DNA from: Parafrankia irregularis
GTDB taxonomy: Bacteria > Actinomycetota > Actinomycetes > Frankiales > Frankiaceae
Reading direction: 5' to 3'
Length of the DNA: 64,000 nucleotides
Assembly (NCBI RefSeq): GCF_001536285.1
Contig: NZ_FAOZ01000035.1
Coordinates: forward strand, 17,145-81,144
Of the stretch, positions 1 to 8,378 are shown piece by piece. Position numbers and translations under genes: made by a program. Every line of letters begins with the position of its first letter. Within the stretch, counting starts at the first letter, position 1. The notes below the pieces were generated by a model, which saw only the letters and a list, made by a program, of their open reading frames with translations, made no database searches and was not told where the DNA came from.

Positions 1-1286
1 CCGTTGCGGGCGATGAAGTAGCCCTCGTCATCCACCGCGATGGCGAGCTGCGGCAGCGAGCGGCTCGCCGGCCCGAAGATCGCCCGGCACCCGTCCGGCA
101 CGTTGAACACCGACTGGTGGCAGGGGCACAGCAGGTGGTGGGTCTGCTGCTCGTAGAGGCTGACGGGGCACCCGGCGTGGGTGCAGATCTTCGAGTAGGC
201 GACGTGCCCGTCCACGGCCCAGTCCTCGCGGCCCGGGCGCGGCTTGTTCACGCCGGGCTCGAGACGGATGAGGATCGTGGTGCTGTCCGCCTTGGTGTGG
301 ACGTCCAGCTTGGGCTCGTAGGAGATGCTGCCGTCGGCCTCCTTCACCGGGATGGCCGGGAGCACCGTCTCGATACCGCCGATCGCGATGTCACCGATCT
401 TGACGTAGCGACCCTGCAGGTTGACCAGACGGGCGCCCTTGACCCAGTGGGTGTGGTCGAGCTTCTTGCCGGGCTTGCTGTTGGTCAGGTTCAGCAGCGG
501 CACGACGACCAGACCACCGAGGATCGTCCCGGCCGCCAGCAGGCTGCGCCGCAGCAGCGGGTACTTGGCGAGGCCGGAGTCGGCGAAGCCGAGGGCGACC
601 TCCTCCTCGGTGAGGGCGATCTCCTCCTGCGAGGAGGTGAACTCGTGCCGCTCCTGGACCGCGTGCTCGTGCGGCATGAGGCGCTTGGCCCACAGGATCA
701 TGCCGACCCCGAGGCCGCCGATCGCGAGCCCGAGCGCCGTACCCATGGCGGGCGTGTAGTACTGCTCGTGCTTGTCACCGACGAAGTTGGTGACGATGAA
801 ACCGACGGTGCCGACGATCGAGATGGTGAACCAGAAGGCGATGAGCCGCTCGGCGCGCCGCGAGGCACGCCGGTCGTACTCCGCGGAGTGCGGCGCGCGG
901 GGAGTGATCCCCCCGCCGCCGCCACCGCCCTCGCCCTGCACCGTCGCGGTGGCGGTACCGCCGGGTCGCATGACCGACGTCTCCGGGGCACTGGAGGAGT
1001 CGGTCGGGTGCGGGGGTGTGCCGAGCACCTCGGGGCCGTCATGTCCCCCGGAGGAGACGTCCGGGCCACCGGCTCGGGGGTCGGCGGGGTCCTTGGGACG
1101 CCCGGACGTGTCGACCGGGTGCTTCGTCCGCTTGAAAACGCTGCTCATCGAGTCCTGGTCTGATTTGTCGGCCGACTCTCCCTGATAGCCGGCGTAGTGC
1201 ATACGACGCTGCGGCGAGTCTGGTGGCAGCTCGCCGCCGGCATCGGCACCGGACTCCGGCCCGGTCGGGCCCTGGTTCGCGCTCAC
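1..1286 (-). CDS. qcrA: Cytochrome bc1 complex Rieske iron-sulfur subunit QcrA (3' end beyond window)
   Basis: Rieske subunit of the actinobacterial cytochrome bcc complex; its 2Fe-2S cluster takes electrons from menaquinol and passes them to cytochrome c. Reading from a GTG at 1286, a Pro/Ser/Gly-rich hydrophilic N-terminus of about 140 residues is followed by three hydrophobic segments (IAFWFTISIVGTVGFIV, a Gly-rich segment before ILWAKRL, and LLRRSLLAAGTILGGLVVV), as in the three-helix actinobacterial form. The cluster motifs CTHAGC and CPCHQSVF lie near the left edge, so only the C-terminal tail is missing. The GTG overlaps the qcrC TGA (GTGA), indicating translational coupling; qcrB should follow outside the window. 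The family and frame are clear, but the exact end cannot be seen. Confidence 0.95.
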   Translation of the reverse strand, partial: MSANQGPTGPESGADAGGELPPDSPQRRMHYAGYQGESADKSDQDSMSSVFKRTKHPVDTSGRPKDPADPRAGGPDVSSGGHDGPEVLGTPPHPTDSSSAPETSVMRPGGTATATVQGEGGGGGGGITPRAPHSAEYDRRASRRAERLIAFWFTISIVGTVGFIVTNFVGDKHEQYYTPAMGTALGLAIGGLGVGMILWAKRLMPHEHAVQERHEFTSSQEEIALTEEEVALGFADSGLAKYPLLRRSLLAAGTILGGLVVVPLLNLTNSKPGKKLDHTHWVKGARLVNLQGRYVKIGDIAIGGIETVLPAIPVKEADGSISYEPKLDVHTKADSTTILIRLEPGVNKPRPGREDWAVDGHVAYSKICTHAGCPVSLYEQQTHHLLCPCHQSVFNVPDGCRAIFGPASRSLPQLAIAVDDEGYFIARN

Positions 1287-2170
1287 AGCTTCTGCCTCGC
1301 GCCGATCCAGAGGCAGACGCCGAGCAGCGCGCCCAGACCGATCACGATCGCGACCAGGCCCTCGGGGACGGGGCCGTACTTGCCGAGCGACGAACCACCG
1401 GGAGCCGGTGAGTCCTGGAGGTGGCGGACGTACGCGGCGACCGCGACGGCCTCCTCATCGGTGATCTGACCGGACCCGAACACCGGCATGGACTCCGGGC
1501 CGGTCCGCATCGCCTCGACGACCTGGTCGGGGGTGGCCTGGCTGAGCGACGGCGCGAACTTGCCGTAGGTCAGCGGCGCACCGGCGCCGGCGGCCTGGTG
1601 GCACTGCGCGCAGTTCGTCAGGAACAGCTCGCCGCCTTCGGCGAGATCGGCGTCGTTGAGGTCCTCATCCGTCAGGTTGGGCTTCTCAGGGCCACCGCCG
1701 AGCGACTGGATGTAGGCCGCAAGCTGGTCGATCTGCGTCTGCGAGTAGAGCGGGTCCTTGCGGTCGGCCTGCGCGGCGGGCGCGGCGAGCGGCATGCGCC
1801 CGGTCGACACCTGGAAGTCCACCGCGGCCGCGCCCACGCCGATCAGGCTCGGGCCCTCGGTGGAACCCTGGGCGTTCAGGCCGTGGCAGGTCGCGCAGCC
1901 CTGCGAGTAGAGGAGCTTGCCCTGGCGCACGGCCTCGTTCGCGCTCGCAGTGTCCGCCGCGTTGCCACCGGGAGCGAGCACCGTCCACAGCACCCCCGTG
2001 GCCAGCAGGCCGAAGAGCAGGACGATGGACGACGACCGCCGACGGCGGCGCGCGGAGGCGGACCGGGAGCGTCGACCGAACCTGGCCGAGACGAGCCGGG
2101 GTCTGCCGGTCGCGCCCGCGGACGACGACGCCGCGGATTCGGATGCCTTGGATGTGGTCATGTCGCTCAC
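1283..2170 (-). CDS. qcrC: Diheme cytochrome c subunit QcrC of the bcc complex
   Basis: Diheme cytochrome c that links the bcc complex directly to the aa3 oxidase in actinobacteria. The 295-residue protein has an Arg-rich cytoplasmic start, a signal-anchor helix (about residues 48-66), two c-type heme motifs (CATCH at 92-96 and CAQCH at 187-191) and a C-terminal membrane helix near [18 protein letters not shown]. This is the expected order for QcrC. The GTG start at 2170 overlaps the ctaE stop (GTGA); an in-frame ATG three codons later is the only close alternative. Gene order ctaE-qcrC-qcrA matches other actinobacteria. Confidence 0.96.
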   Translation of the reverse strand: MSDMTTSKASESAASSSAGATGRPRLVSARFGRRSRSASARRRRRSSSIVLLFGLLATGVLWTVLAPGGNAADTASANEAVRQGKLLYSQGCATCHGLNAQGSTEGPSLIGVGAAAVDFQVSTGRMPLAAPAAQADRKDPLYSQTQIDQLAAYIQSLGGGPEKPNLTDEDLNDADLAEGGELFLTNCAQCHQAAGAGAPLTYGKFAPSLSQATPDQVVEAMRTGPESMPVFGSGQITDEEAVAVAAYVRHLQDSPAPGGSSLGKYGPVPEGLVAIVIGLGALLGVCLWIGARQKL

Positions 2171-2805
2171 TGGAGGAGGTAGATGGTGGCGAACAGGGCG
2201 ATCCAGACGACGTCGACGAAGTGCCAGTAGTACGACACGACGATGGCTGACGTCGCCTTCTCAGGCGTGAAGCGCCCGTAGGTCGACCTGGCCAGCACCA
2301 GAACGAAGGCGACCAGCCCACCGATCACGTGCAGCCCGTGGAACCCGGTGGTCAGGTAGTACACCGACCCGTAGCCGTGCGACGCCAGGGTGAACTCGTT
2401 CTCCTTGAAGTACTCCCAGGCCTGCCCGCCGACGAAGACGATTCCCATCAGCAGGGAGATGAGGTACCAGCGGCGCAGCCCGAAGACGTCGCCGCGCTCG
2501 GCGGCGAAGACTCCCAGCTGGCAGGTGACGCTGGACAGGACCAGGATCACCGTGAAGAAGAGTGCATACGGGACGTGCAGGTGCACAGGGCCGATCTCGG
2601 ACCCGGCCGGGTCGCCGGTGACCGGCGGCCAGTTGCCGCTGTTGACCGAGCGGATCGTGTAGTACATCGCGAACAGCGCCGCGAAGAACATCAGCTCCGA
2701 CGACAGCCACACCACTGTGCCGACCGAGACCATCGAGGGACGGTTGGCCGCCGGGTGCGCTGGAGGAGCCTTCTCGAGGACAGGGGCTGAGGCCACGACG
2801 GTCAT
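2167..2805 (-). CDS. ctaE: Cytochrome c oxidase subunit III (CtaE)
   Basis: Subunit III of the aa3 cytochrome c oxidase, an integral membrane protein supporting the catalytic subunits. The 212-residue product from ATG 2805 starts [12 protein letters not shown] and contains about five hydrophobic helices, including the segments around [18 protein letters not shown] and [18 protein letters not shown], and ends with [19 protein letters not shown]. An upstream in-frame extension exists but lacks family similarity, so the ATG was chosen. It is the first gene of the ctaE-qcrCA(B) operon. The 247 bp upstream (2806-3052) separate it from the SseB-like gene and presumably hold its promoter. Confidence 0.95.
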   Translation of the reverse strand: MTVVASAPVLEKAPPAHPAANRPSMVSVGTVVWLSSELMFFAALFAMYYTIRSVNSGNWPPVTGDPAGSEIGPVHLHVPYALFFTVILVLSSVTCQLGVFAAERGDVFGLRRWYLISLLMGIVFVGGQAWEYFKENEFTLASHGYGSVYYLTTGFHGLHVIGGLVAFVLVLARSTYGRFTPEKATSAIVVSYYWHFVDVVWIALFATIYLLQ

Positions 2806-3052
2806 TCTGGCATGTGACGCCGCACGCGCCACCGTAGGTTCGACAATCGGTAGGACTACAGGGCGTCGATGACGCGCCGAAGCCGCCCGTCGAAGATCGA
2901 AAACTGCGCGCAGCACGCTCGAAAGGCCTGCTAATACGCAGGTTCTGGCACGTGATGAGGTGTCGCGCACACCTTGCGCCCGGTTTGGGACCCGCCAGTT
3001 GTTGTGTCCCTCACCCGTGGCGCCGCGGCGCGCCGACGGTGGCCCGGACGGC

Positions 3053-3514
3053 TCAGTCCGCGAGTGCGACGAGCGCCCGGATGCCCTCCGCGGGGAACGT
3101 GATCCCCTCGTCCGCACCCGGGTCGACGGCGAGCATGAGATCGTCGGAGGGCCACATCCGCAGCAGGGCCGCAAGCGGCACCCGCCGGTACCGGCCGACC
3201 CCGGGCAGGGCGTCGGTGAGCCGCTGCTCCGAGGTGAACGTCGGCACGAACTGGCTGCCGTCCGGCTGCTCGGCGACCGGGAGCTTCACCACCCGGGCGT
3301 CGCCGTTGTCCCGCCCGGGGTCACTGAGGTCCGGCACGAGGACGTCGGAGGTGGCGAGGGCGCCCAGCGCGGCGGAGTCGTCCTCATCGCGGGCCAGCCG
3401 GTGCAGCGCCTCACCGGCCCGCGTCGTCACGCCGTGGCCGGGCACGCCGGGCTGGCTGAAGTAGTTGATGCGCTGGCTGAAGTCATCATCGCGGCGGGCG
3501 TGGTCATCGGTCAC
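3053..3514 (-). CDS. SseB-family protein
   Basis: A soluble protein of 153 residues resembling the SseB N-terminal-domain family, whose members are common in actinobacteria without a firm function. Recognisable parts are the [15 protein letters not shown] segment, a [11 protein letters not shown] helix and the end segment [18 protein letters not shown], which match the usual SseB pattern (value in a table, threshold, default region). The GTG at 3514 is preceded by GAGGGGAG at good spacing, so it is preferred over the longer in-frame ATG. It lies between ctaE and the DUF3501 gene on the same strand but with gaps on both sides, so it is probably a separate unit. Confidence 0.7.
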   Translation of the reverse strand: MTDDHARRDDDFSQRINYFSQPGVPGHGVTTRAGEALHRLARDEDDSAALGALATSDVLVPDLSDPGRDNGDARVVKLPVAEQPDGSQFVPTFTSEQRLTDALPGVGRYRRVPLAALLRMWPSDDLMLAVDPGADEGITFPAEGIRALVALAD

Positions 3515-3660
3515 GAAGCCGCTCCCCTCGGGCCGGGAACGAGTCTGTCCTGACTCGCATACCCGGCCCGGGCCGGGATGAACGGGCGACCGCGCCGGCG
3601 CCGCCACGAAGGTCTGGCCGGCCGCGGAGCGGTCAGCGGACCGGTCCGCGGCTCGGTAAT

Positions 3661-3738
3661 GCCAGGTCAGCTGCTGCGCAGCGCCAGGTCCGCGGCCGGG
3701 CAGCGCCAGGTCAGCTGCTGGGCAGCGCGAGGTCCGCG
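3661..3738. repeat. Direct repeat duplicating the 3' end of the DUF3501 gene
   Basis: Positions 3661-3694 and 3705-3738 are near-identical 34-bp direct copies (two mismatches, 44-bp period). The right copy contains the last codons and stop of the DUF3501 gene; the left copy would encode almost the same C-terminus (LADLALRSS then stop). This looks like a local tandem duplication of a gene end. Confidence 0.8.
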
Positions 3739-4310
3739 ATCAGGCTGCGGCGGGTGGCACCGGTGATGGGTGTCGAGTCGCTGTAGGCCGGGTGGTCGAC
3801 CACGAGCTCGGCGGGGACCTCGGGATCGCGGAAGGCGTCCCTGGTCTCGTCCGTGAGCGGGAACCGGAACATGTGCACCGAGACGGTCTCGCTCGGGGAG
3901 TTCGGGTCCTCGTCGATGCCCGGGATCTCGACCGCGGGCACGGTGACGCCGCCGATCTCCAGCGAGATCCGGCGCTGGACACCGTCCAGGCGGCGCAGCT
4001 CGTCGCGCACGGCGTCGAGCTGGTTGAGCTCGATGAACATCGTGGCGGTGAGGACATGGCTGGAGGGCAGCAGCCGCGAGTAGACGTCGATCTCGTGGGC
4101 GACCTCGCCCGGCGCGCTGAGCCGCTCGGTGTAGACCATCTCCTGCACCTGGTACTGCAGGGTCTGGGCGTTCTCGAACTCGAACAGCAGGATGTCGCCG
4201 ACGCGGACCCGCCGTTCGCTGCGGATCGGGATCATCCGGGCCCGGGCCTCGCTGCGTGACGCCGCATAGGACCGATGGTCCGTCGTGATGTCGGCGGTGG
4301 TGAACGCCAT
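3711..4310 (-). CDS. DUF3501 family protein
   Basis: Protein of 199 residues matching the DUF3501 family, which is often encoded next to rubrerythrin. Function is unknown. The visible family features are the repeated polar N-terminal region with RARMIPIRSERRVRVGD, the FENAQTLQYQVQEM segment and the VEIPGIDEDP segment. ATG 4310 is preceded by AGGAGG, which settles the start; the longer in-frame ATG at 4430 has no such signal. It follows the rubrerythrin gene by 183 bp on the same strand. The fur-rbr-DUF3501 order suggests a role in peroxide or iron stress, but that is inferred from context only. Confidence 0.85.
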   Translation of the reverse strand: MAFTTADITTDHRSYAASRSEARARMIPIRSERRVRVGDILLFEFENAQTLQYQVQEMVYTERLSAPGEVAHEIDVYSRLLPSSHVLTATMFIELNQLDAVRDELRRLDGVQRRISLEIGGVTVPAVEIPGIDEDPNSPSETVSVHMFRFPLTDETRDAFRDPEVPAELVVDHPAYSDSTPITGATRRSLIADLALPSS

Positions 4311-4493
4311 CGTGCTACCTCCTGCCCCGTCGGGTGGGCGTGTGCGGGTGGCCATGTGGCCCTGGACGGTGTGACTCTGGACAGGGAACCACCGTGCGGA
4401 CCGGAATCGCCGCCGGCCGGGGGCGGACACGGACGTCCGACGCCCGCCCCCTTCCGTGCGACGAGCGGATGCGCCAGCAGGCGCGGGCGCCGA

Positions 4494-4934
4494 TCAGGCG
4501 TCCGCGGTCTCCTCGGCGGTCACCGCGTCGAGGGCCTTCTTGAAGCGGCCGGCGTGGGTCTTCTCGGCGCGCGCGAGAGTCGCGAACCAGTCGGCGATCT
4601 CCTCGAAGCCCTCCTCGCGGGCGGTCTTCGCGAAGCCCGGGTACATCGCGGTGAACTCGTAGGTCTCTCCGGCGACGGCGCTCGCGAGGTTCTTCGCGGT
4701 GGTGCCGACCGGCTCACCCGTGGCCGGGTCGCCGACCTCGGCGAGGAAGTCCATGTGCCCGAACGCGTGGCCCGTCTCGCCCTCGGCGGTGTCACGGAAG
4801 AGGGCGGAGGCGTCGGTCAGGCCCTCGATGTCGGCCCGGCGCGCGAAGTACAGGTAACGACGGTTGGCCTGGCTCTCGCCGGCGAAGGCCTCCTTGAGGT
4901 TCTCGTGGGTCTTGGTGCCTTCAAGCTTCGGCAT
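4494..4934 (-). CDS. Rubrerythrin (ferritin-like domain only)
   Basis: Diiron peroxidase of the rubrerythrin family, expected to reduce hydrogen peroxide in the cytoplasm. The 146-residue protein has the four-helix ferritin-like fold with two Glu-xx-His type sites (GETGHAFGH and [10 protein letters not shown]) and additional carboxylates in [15 protein letters not shown] and [12 protein letters not shown]. No C-terminal rubredoxin CxxC pair is present, so this is the short, sulerythrin-like form, and its electron donor must be a separate protein. It lies 36 bp downstream of a Fur-family regulator gene and is probably co-transcribed with it. Confidence 0.95.
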   Translation of the reverse strand: MPKLEGTKTHENLKEAFAGESQANRRYLYFARRADIEGLTDASALFRDTAEGETGHAFGHMDFLAEVGDPATGEPVGTTAKNLASAVAGETYEFTAMYPGFAKTAREEGFEEIADWFATLARAEKTHAGRFKKALDAVTAEETADA

Positions 4935-4970
4935 GCGAAACTCCTCCAGTTACAGGATTCGGGTGTTCTG

Positions 4971-5399
4971 TTACGCCCACCGGCCCGGGTCCTGGCCCGC
5001 GCCGGTGGTCTGACAATCCGGGCACAGCCCTCGGAACTGCAGGTCGTACCCGGTGATCGTGAAGCCGGACCGGCGCGCGATCTCGGCCACCATCCCGTCC
5101 GGGACGGGATGGTCGATATCCGCGGCCCGACCGCACCGCTCGCACACGGCATGGTCGTGCCGGCTGGTGTTGGCGTCGTACCTGGCGGCCGTGCCGTCCC
5201 CGAGGCTCAGTTCAAGGGCATGCCCGGTCGCCACCAGCAACGCGAGCGCGCGGTACACCGTGGCGCTGCCGATCCCAGGGGCAGCGACCCGCACGCGCTC
5301 GTAGACCTCGGCCGCCGTGGGATGGTCGTCGGCGGCCTTCAGCACCTCCAGCACGGCACCGCGCTGGGGGGTGAGGCGTAGTTCGGTTCGCTCCGGCAT
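4971..5399 (-). CDS. Fur-family (PerR-like) metalloregulator
   Basis: Ferric-uptake-type repressor of 142 residues. The N-terminal winged helix includes LTPQRGAVLEVL and GSATVYRAL; the metal-binding half has HDHAVCERCG and a second CPDC pair near the C-terminus, giving the structural zinc site of two CxxC motifs. Linkage to rubrerythrin suggests PerR-type peroxide sensing rather than pure iron control, though subtype cannot be settled from sequence. A Fur-like 7-1-7 palindrome lies at 5557-5571 upstream, consistent with autoregulation. ATG 5399 is the only reasonable start. Confidence 0.9.
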   Translation of the reverse strand: MPERTELRLTPQRGAVLEVLKAADDHPTAAEVYERVRVAAPGIGSATVYRALALLVATGHALELSLGDGTAARYDANTSRHDHAVCERCGRAADIDHPVPDGMVAEIARRSGFTITGYDLQFRGLCPDCQTTGAGQDPGRWA

Positions 5400-5916
5400 G
5401 GATCACGCCCGTCATCGGTTGGCGCCCGCCCGCGCACAGCCCCGGAGGAGAGGACCGCCCGGGCAGGCGCTGGGACAAACTGTCGACCCTTTTCCCTCTC
5501 TCGGGGTGCACGGTCACGGGTGCCGCGAGTCCGAGTCCGCGAGAGAAAAGGCTCGTTGAGAACGAGTCTCAGTATCACTCTTCGGGCGGCCTGCTGGCAA
5601 ACCTCACCGGACCGAATCGCCCGGCCACTCCAGGCCATCCGCCCCCGCCACCGAGTACGTCCGCCGGACGGCCAAGACCGTACCGTTCTGCCCCCGGGGC
5701 CCCGGTGCCGGATGGGGTGCGCGACCGCGGGCCCACGAACAGATAGCCTTCGGGACGGATACCGGGATGGTGAGACCCGTGACACCACGGCCGGGGCGTC
5801 TCGGCGTGATGTCCGAGGTCCGACGCCGGCAACCGGTGCCCACGCAGTGCCGGTACCGGCAGTCGCCTCCCGATCGCCGCCACAGCGGTCGCCCGCCAGA
5901 AAGGCCCGTGGACGCC
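5400..5916. other. Noncoding region between fur and the receiver-like gene
   Basis: 517 bp between divergent genes. Open frames crossing it are Arg/Pro-rich and belong to shadow frames or extensions of trpD and the receiver gene. It contains the Fur-like palindrome at 5557-5571 and must hold promoters in both directions. No RNA gene or other structure was recognised. Confidence 0.6.
5557..5571. promoter_or_regulatory. Putative Fur/PerR-type 7-1-7 box
   Basis: TGAGAACGAGTCTCA reads as a 7-1-7 inverted repeat resembling the Fur-box pattern TGAtAAtNATTaTCA, with five of seven positions symmetric. It is about 160 bp upstream of the fur start, on its promoter side. The assignment is by resemblance and position only. 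Confidence 0.4.
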
Positions 5917-6342
5917 ATGAGCACCGTCCTCGTCTACGCGAGCAAGCCGGACGTCCGAGAGCGCGTCCTGGCCGCGGTCGGGCGTCGCCCCGCAGCCGAC
6001 CTCGACGAGATCGAGTTCGTCGAGGTGACGGACGCCGAGACGCTCATCGACGCCGTCGACCACGGCGAGGCCGACCTCTGCATCCTCGACGCCGAGGCGA
6101 CCCCGTCCGGCGGCATGGGGCTGTCCCGGCAGCTCAAGAACGAGGTCGCCGACTGCCCGCCCACCCTGCTGCTCGTCGCCCGGCGCGACGACCGCTGGCT
6201 CGCGACCTGGTCGCAGGCGGACGGGGTCGTGGGCCACCCCGTCGACCCCGGCACGCTCACCGACGAGGTCGTCCGGCTGCTGCGGGCCCGGGCCGCCGGC
6301 ACGGTCTCGCGTCGGCCCGTGGTCAACACCCGGGCGCACTAG
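5917..6342 (+). CDS. Response-regulator receiver-like protein, stand-alone
   Basis: A 141-residue single-domain protein resembling a CheY-like receiver. The phosphoacceptor Asp appears to be D58 in CILDAEATPSGG, followed by GMGLSRQLK. The strand-5 Lys that receivers normally carry is replaced (VVGHPVD, where KP is usual), and no output domain follows. Phosphotransfer is therefore doubtful, and the protein may work by protein contact. ATG 5917 was chosen because receiver homology starts there (STVLVYASK). Similar stand-alone proteins occur near respiratory genes in Streptomyces and mycobacteria. It is transcribed toward trpD, 107 bp downstream. Confidence 0.75.
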   Translation: MSTVLVYASKPDVRERVLAAVGRRPAADLDEIEFVEVTDAETLIDAVDHGEADLCILDAEATPSGGMGLSRQLKNEVADCPPTLLLVARRDDRWLATWSQADGVVGHPVDPGTLTDEVVRLLRARAAGTVSRRPVVNTRAH

Positions 6343-6361
6343 CCCCAGCACGCATCGTGAC

Positions 6362-6430
6362 TGAGCCATTTCCATCGTCGGCTCGAACCTGCGGTATCCC
6401 AACCAAGCCTCGTGAGATGGAAATGGCTCA
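6362..6430. repeat. 15-bp perfect inverted repeat spanning the trpD start region
   Basis: TGAGCCATTTCCATC (6362-6376) and its exact reverse complement GATGGAAATGGCTCA (6416-6430) are separated by 39 bp. The pairing stops abruptly on both sides. The right arm overlaps two in-frame ATGs for trpD (6417, 6423) and lies 19 bp before the ATG at 6450. It could be an operator, an RNA hairpin controlling trpD translation, or the ends of a small decayed element. Confidence 0.85.
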
Positions 6431-6449
6431 CCCACAGACGGAAGTCGTC

Positions 6450-7637
6450 ATGACGAGCACAGCGGCCAGCGAGAACTGGCCGGACCTGATCAGCATGCTG
6501 CTCGCCAGGCAGCCGCTCACCGCCGACCAGACCGGGTGGGCGATGGAGCAGATCATGGCCGGGCTGGCCACCCCGGCCCAGGTCGCGGGCTTCATCGTCG
6601 CGCTGCGGGCGAAAGGTGAGACCGCCCAGGAGATCGGCGGACTGGTCCGCACGATGCTGAGCATCGCCGAGCCGCTCCCCCTCGCCGAGGAGCTGCGGGC
6701 CGCGGCCGTCGACACCTGTGGCACCGGCGGTGACCGCTCCAACACGGTGAACCTGTCGACCATGGCCGCGATCGTCACCGCCGGCGCCGGGGTCACCGTC
6801 GTCAAGCACGGCAACCGGGCCGCGTCCTCGGCCAGCGGCTCGGCGGACGTCCTCGCCGAGCTCGGCGTGGTGATCGACCTGCCACCGGCCGGTGTCGAGG
6901 CCTGCCTGGCCGCGGCGGGAATCGCGTTCTGCTTCGCCCCGGTCTTCCACCCGGCGATACGGCACGTGGGGAGCACCCGCAAGGAGCTGGGGGTGCAGAC
7001 CGCGTTCAACATCCTCGGGCCGCTGGCGAACCCGGGCCGGCCCGGCGCGCAGACGATCGGCGTCGCCGACGCACGCCTCGCCCCGATCGTCGCGGACGTC
7101 CTGGCCGACCGGGGCACCCGGGGCCTGGTCTTCCGCGGTGACGACGGACTGGACGAGCTGACCACCGCCACCGCGTCCACCGTCTGGGTCGTGAACGCAC
7201 CCACGCCGGCCGCAGCCGGCTCGGGCGGCTCCGGCCGGCCCGGGGAGCCTGGCGGGCCCACCGGAGCCGGTGGCGCCGAGATCGGGGCCGAGATCGGGGC
7301 GGGGGTCCGGTCGCAGGTACGCCGCGACCGTTTCGACCCACGCGACCTCGGCATCACTCCCCCGGACGCGACCGCCCTGCGCGGCGCCGACGCGACGTAC
7401 AACGCGGCGGTGGTACACACCGTCCTCGGCGGGGAGATCGGGCCGGTGCGCGACGCCGTCCTGCTCGCCGCGGCGGCGGCGCTGGTCTCGGCGGCCGGCC
7501 CGACCGACGCGCCCGTCACCGAGCAGATCGCCGCCCAGCTCGGCCGCGCCGCCGAGTCCATCGACTCGGGTGCCGCCGCGGAGACCCTGCGCCGCTGGGC
7601 CGAGGCGAGCCAGCAGGCGGCCAGGGCCCGGGGCTGA
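6450..7637 (+). CDS. trpD: Anthranilate phosphoribosyltransferase (TrpD)
   Basis: Transfers the phosphoribosyl group from PRPP to anthranilate in tryptophan synthesis. From ATG 6450 the protein has 395 residues. Signature segments include the PRPP-binding VDTCGTGGDRSNTVNLST, KHGNRAASSASGSAD and the anthranilate-binding region FAPVFHPAIRHVGSTRKELG followed by FNILGPLANP. It is longer than the usual 340-350 residues because of a Gly/Ala/Pro-rich insertion (about residues 253-290) carrying a GAEIGAEIGAG repeat. In-frame ATGs at 6417 and 6423 are possible but lie in an inverted-repeat arm. No other trp gene is adjacent. Confidence 0.93.
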   Translation: MTSTAASENWPDLISMLLARQPLTADQTGWAMEQIMAGLATPAQVAGFIVALRAKGETAQEIGGLVRTMLSIAEPLPLAEELRAAAVDTCGTGGDRSNTVNLSTMAAIVTAGAGVTVVKHGNRAASSASGSADVLAELGVVIDLPPAGVEACLAAAGIAFCFAPVFHPAIRHVGSTRKELGVQTAFNILGPLANPGRPGAQTIGVADARLAPIVADVLADRGTRGLVFRGDDGLDELTTATASTVWVVNAPTPAAAGSGGSGRPGEPGGPTGAGGAEIGAEIGAGVRSQVRRDRFDPRDLGITPPDATALRGADATYNAAVVHTVLGGEIGPVRDAVLLAAAAALVSAAGPTDAPVTEQIAAQLGRAAESIDSGAAAETLRRWAEASQQAARARG

Positions 7638-7713
7638 CCGGCCGCCCGACAAACGGGGCGTGGGGGCACTTGACGGCTCGCAACGCTTTTGCGGCCCGCA
7701 ACGCTTGTCGATC

Positions 7714-7767
7714 AGCAAGAAGGGAGGATTTCGGTTGCTGCAGCAGCCGGAATCCTCCCTTCTTGCT
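7714..7767. repeat. Loopless 27-bp hairpin, copy 1 of a conserved-core intergenic repeat
   Basis: A nearly perfect palindrome centred between 7740 and 7741: 27-nt arms pair throughout, with two positions being G-U wobbles in RNA. The inner 28 nt (7727-7754) resemble the inner part of the hairpin at 26528-26575, while the outer arms are unrelated in sequence but still self-complementary. It lies in the 339-bp gap between the convergent trpD and ctaF genes, so it could act as a bidirectional terminator. The rest of the gap holds a second hairpin (7909-7954) and short GCAACGCTT direct repeats near 7680. Confidence 0.85.
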
Positions 7768-7908
7768 CAGTGACAGCGGGGGCAGCGGCAGGGGAAGCCC
7801 GAAGCTCGGGATTCTGCGGCGGGCTCCAGAACAACCAAGATCCTCACAGCCAAGATCCTCTGCTCCTGGGCGGGGTGGGCGCGGTTTCGGATCTTCCGCG
7901 GTAAACGA

Positions 7909-7954
7909 CAGGGGCCGCGGTCCCGGGATGGTCACCCCGGGACCGCGGCCCCTG
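7909..7954. terminator. Strong GC-rich terminator hairpin
   Basis: A 19-bp perfect stem (7909-7927 with 7936-7954) and an 8-nt loop lie 22 bp beyond the ctaF stop. No T-run follows, as is common in actinobacteria. It most likely ends the ctaCDF transcript and can also act on read-through from trpD. Confidence 0.8.
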
Positions 7955-7976
7955 CGCGGTCGACGATGGAGAAGGA

Positions 7977-8378
7977 TCAGTCCTCAGGCAGCGGCGGGCG
8001 CCAGAAGTTCTCCATGACCAGGCAGACGGCGCTGACGAAGGTCATCACCGCGCCCAGGATGGTCATCCAGATGCCGAACGCCAGGCCCATCGCGGCCACG
8101 GACGCACTCGCGGCGAGGAAGAACGGGTAGTAGCTGCCCGGGGTGAAGTGCCCGAGCTCGCCCGCCCCGTCAACGATCTCCGCATCCGGCAGGTCCTGCG
8201 GGCGCATGCCGATCCGGCGGCCGGTGAAGACCAGGTAGCCGCCGATCAGCAGGCCCATACCCGCGCACAGGGTGAGCGCGGCGGTCCCGGTCGGGTCCTT
8301 CGCCCAGAACCAGTAGACCAGCGCGGCCGCCCCGGCGAAGATGCCGAAGAAGTTGAAGATGAAGCCTTCTACCTTCAT
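7977..8378 (-). CDS. ctaF: Cytochrome c oxidase subunit IV (CtaF)
   Basis: Actinobacterial subunit IV of the aa3 oxidase, a small membrane protein of 133 residues. It has hydrophobic helices near the N-terminus ([19 protein letters not shown] and [17 protein letters not shown]) and two close to the C-terminus ([36 protein letters not shown]), with the usual charged loop containing [17 protein letters not shown] between. ATG 8378 overlaps the ctaD stop (ATGA), showing coupling. It is the last gene of ctaC-ctaD-ctaF, followed by a strong hairpin. Confidence 0.93.
   Translation of the reverse strand: MKVEGFIFNFFGIFAGAAALVYWFWAKDPTGTAALTLCAGMGLLIGGYLVFTGRRIGMRPQDLPDAEIVDGAGELGHFTPGSYYPFFLAASASVAAMGLAFGIWMTILGAVMTFVSAVCLVMENFWRPPLPED

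Noticed and set aside
6376..6416. tRNA-like fragment (GCTCGAACC) between the inverted repeat arms
   Set aside because: Only a TPsiC-like string is seen; no acceptor or anticodon stem can be formed.
5520..6449. Upstream extension of the trpD frame
   Set aside because: Arg-rich translation overlapping the receiver gene in another frame; TrpD homology starts after 6450.
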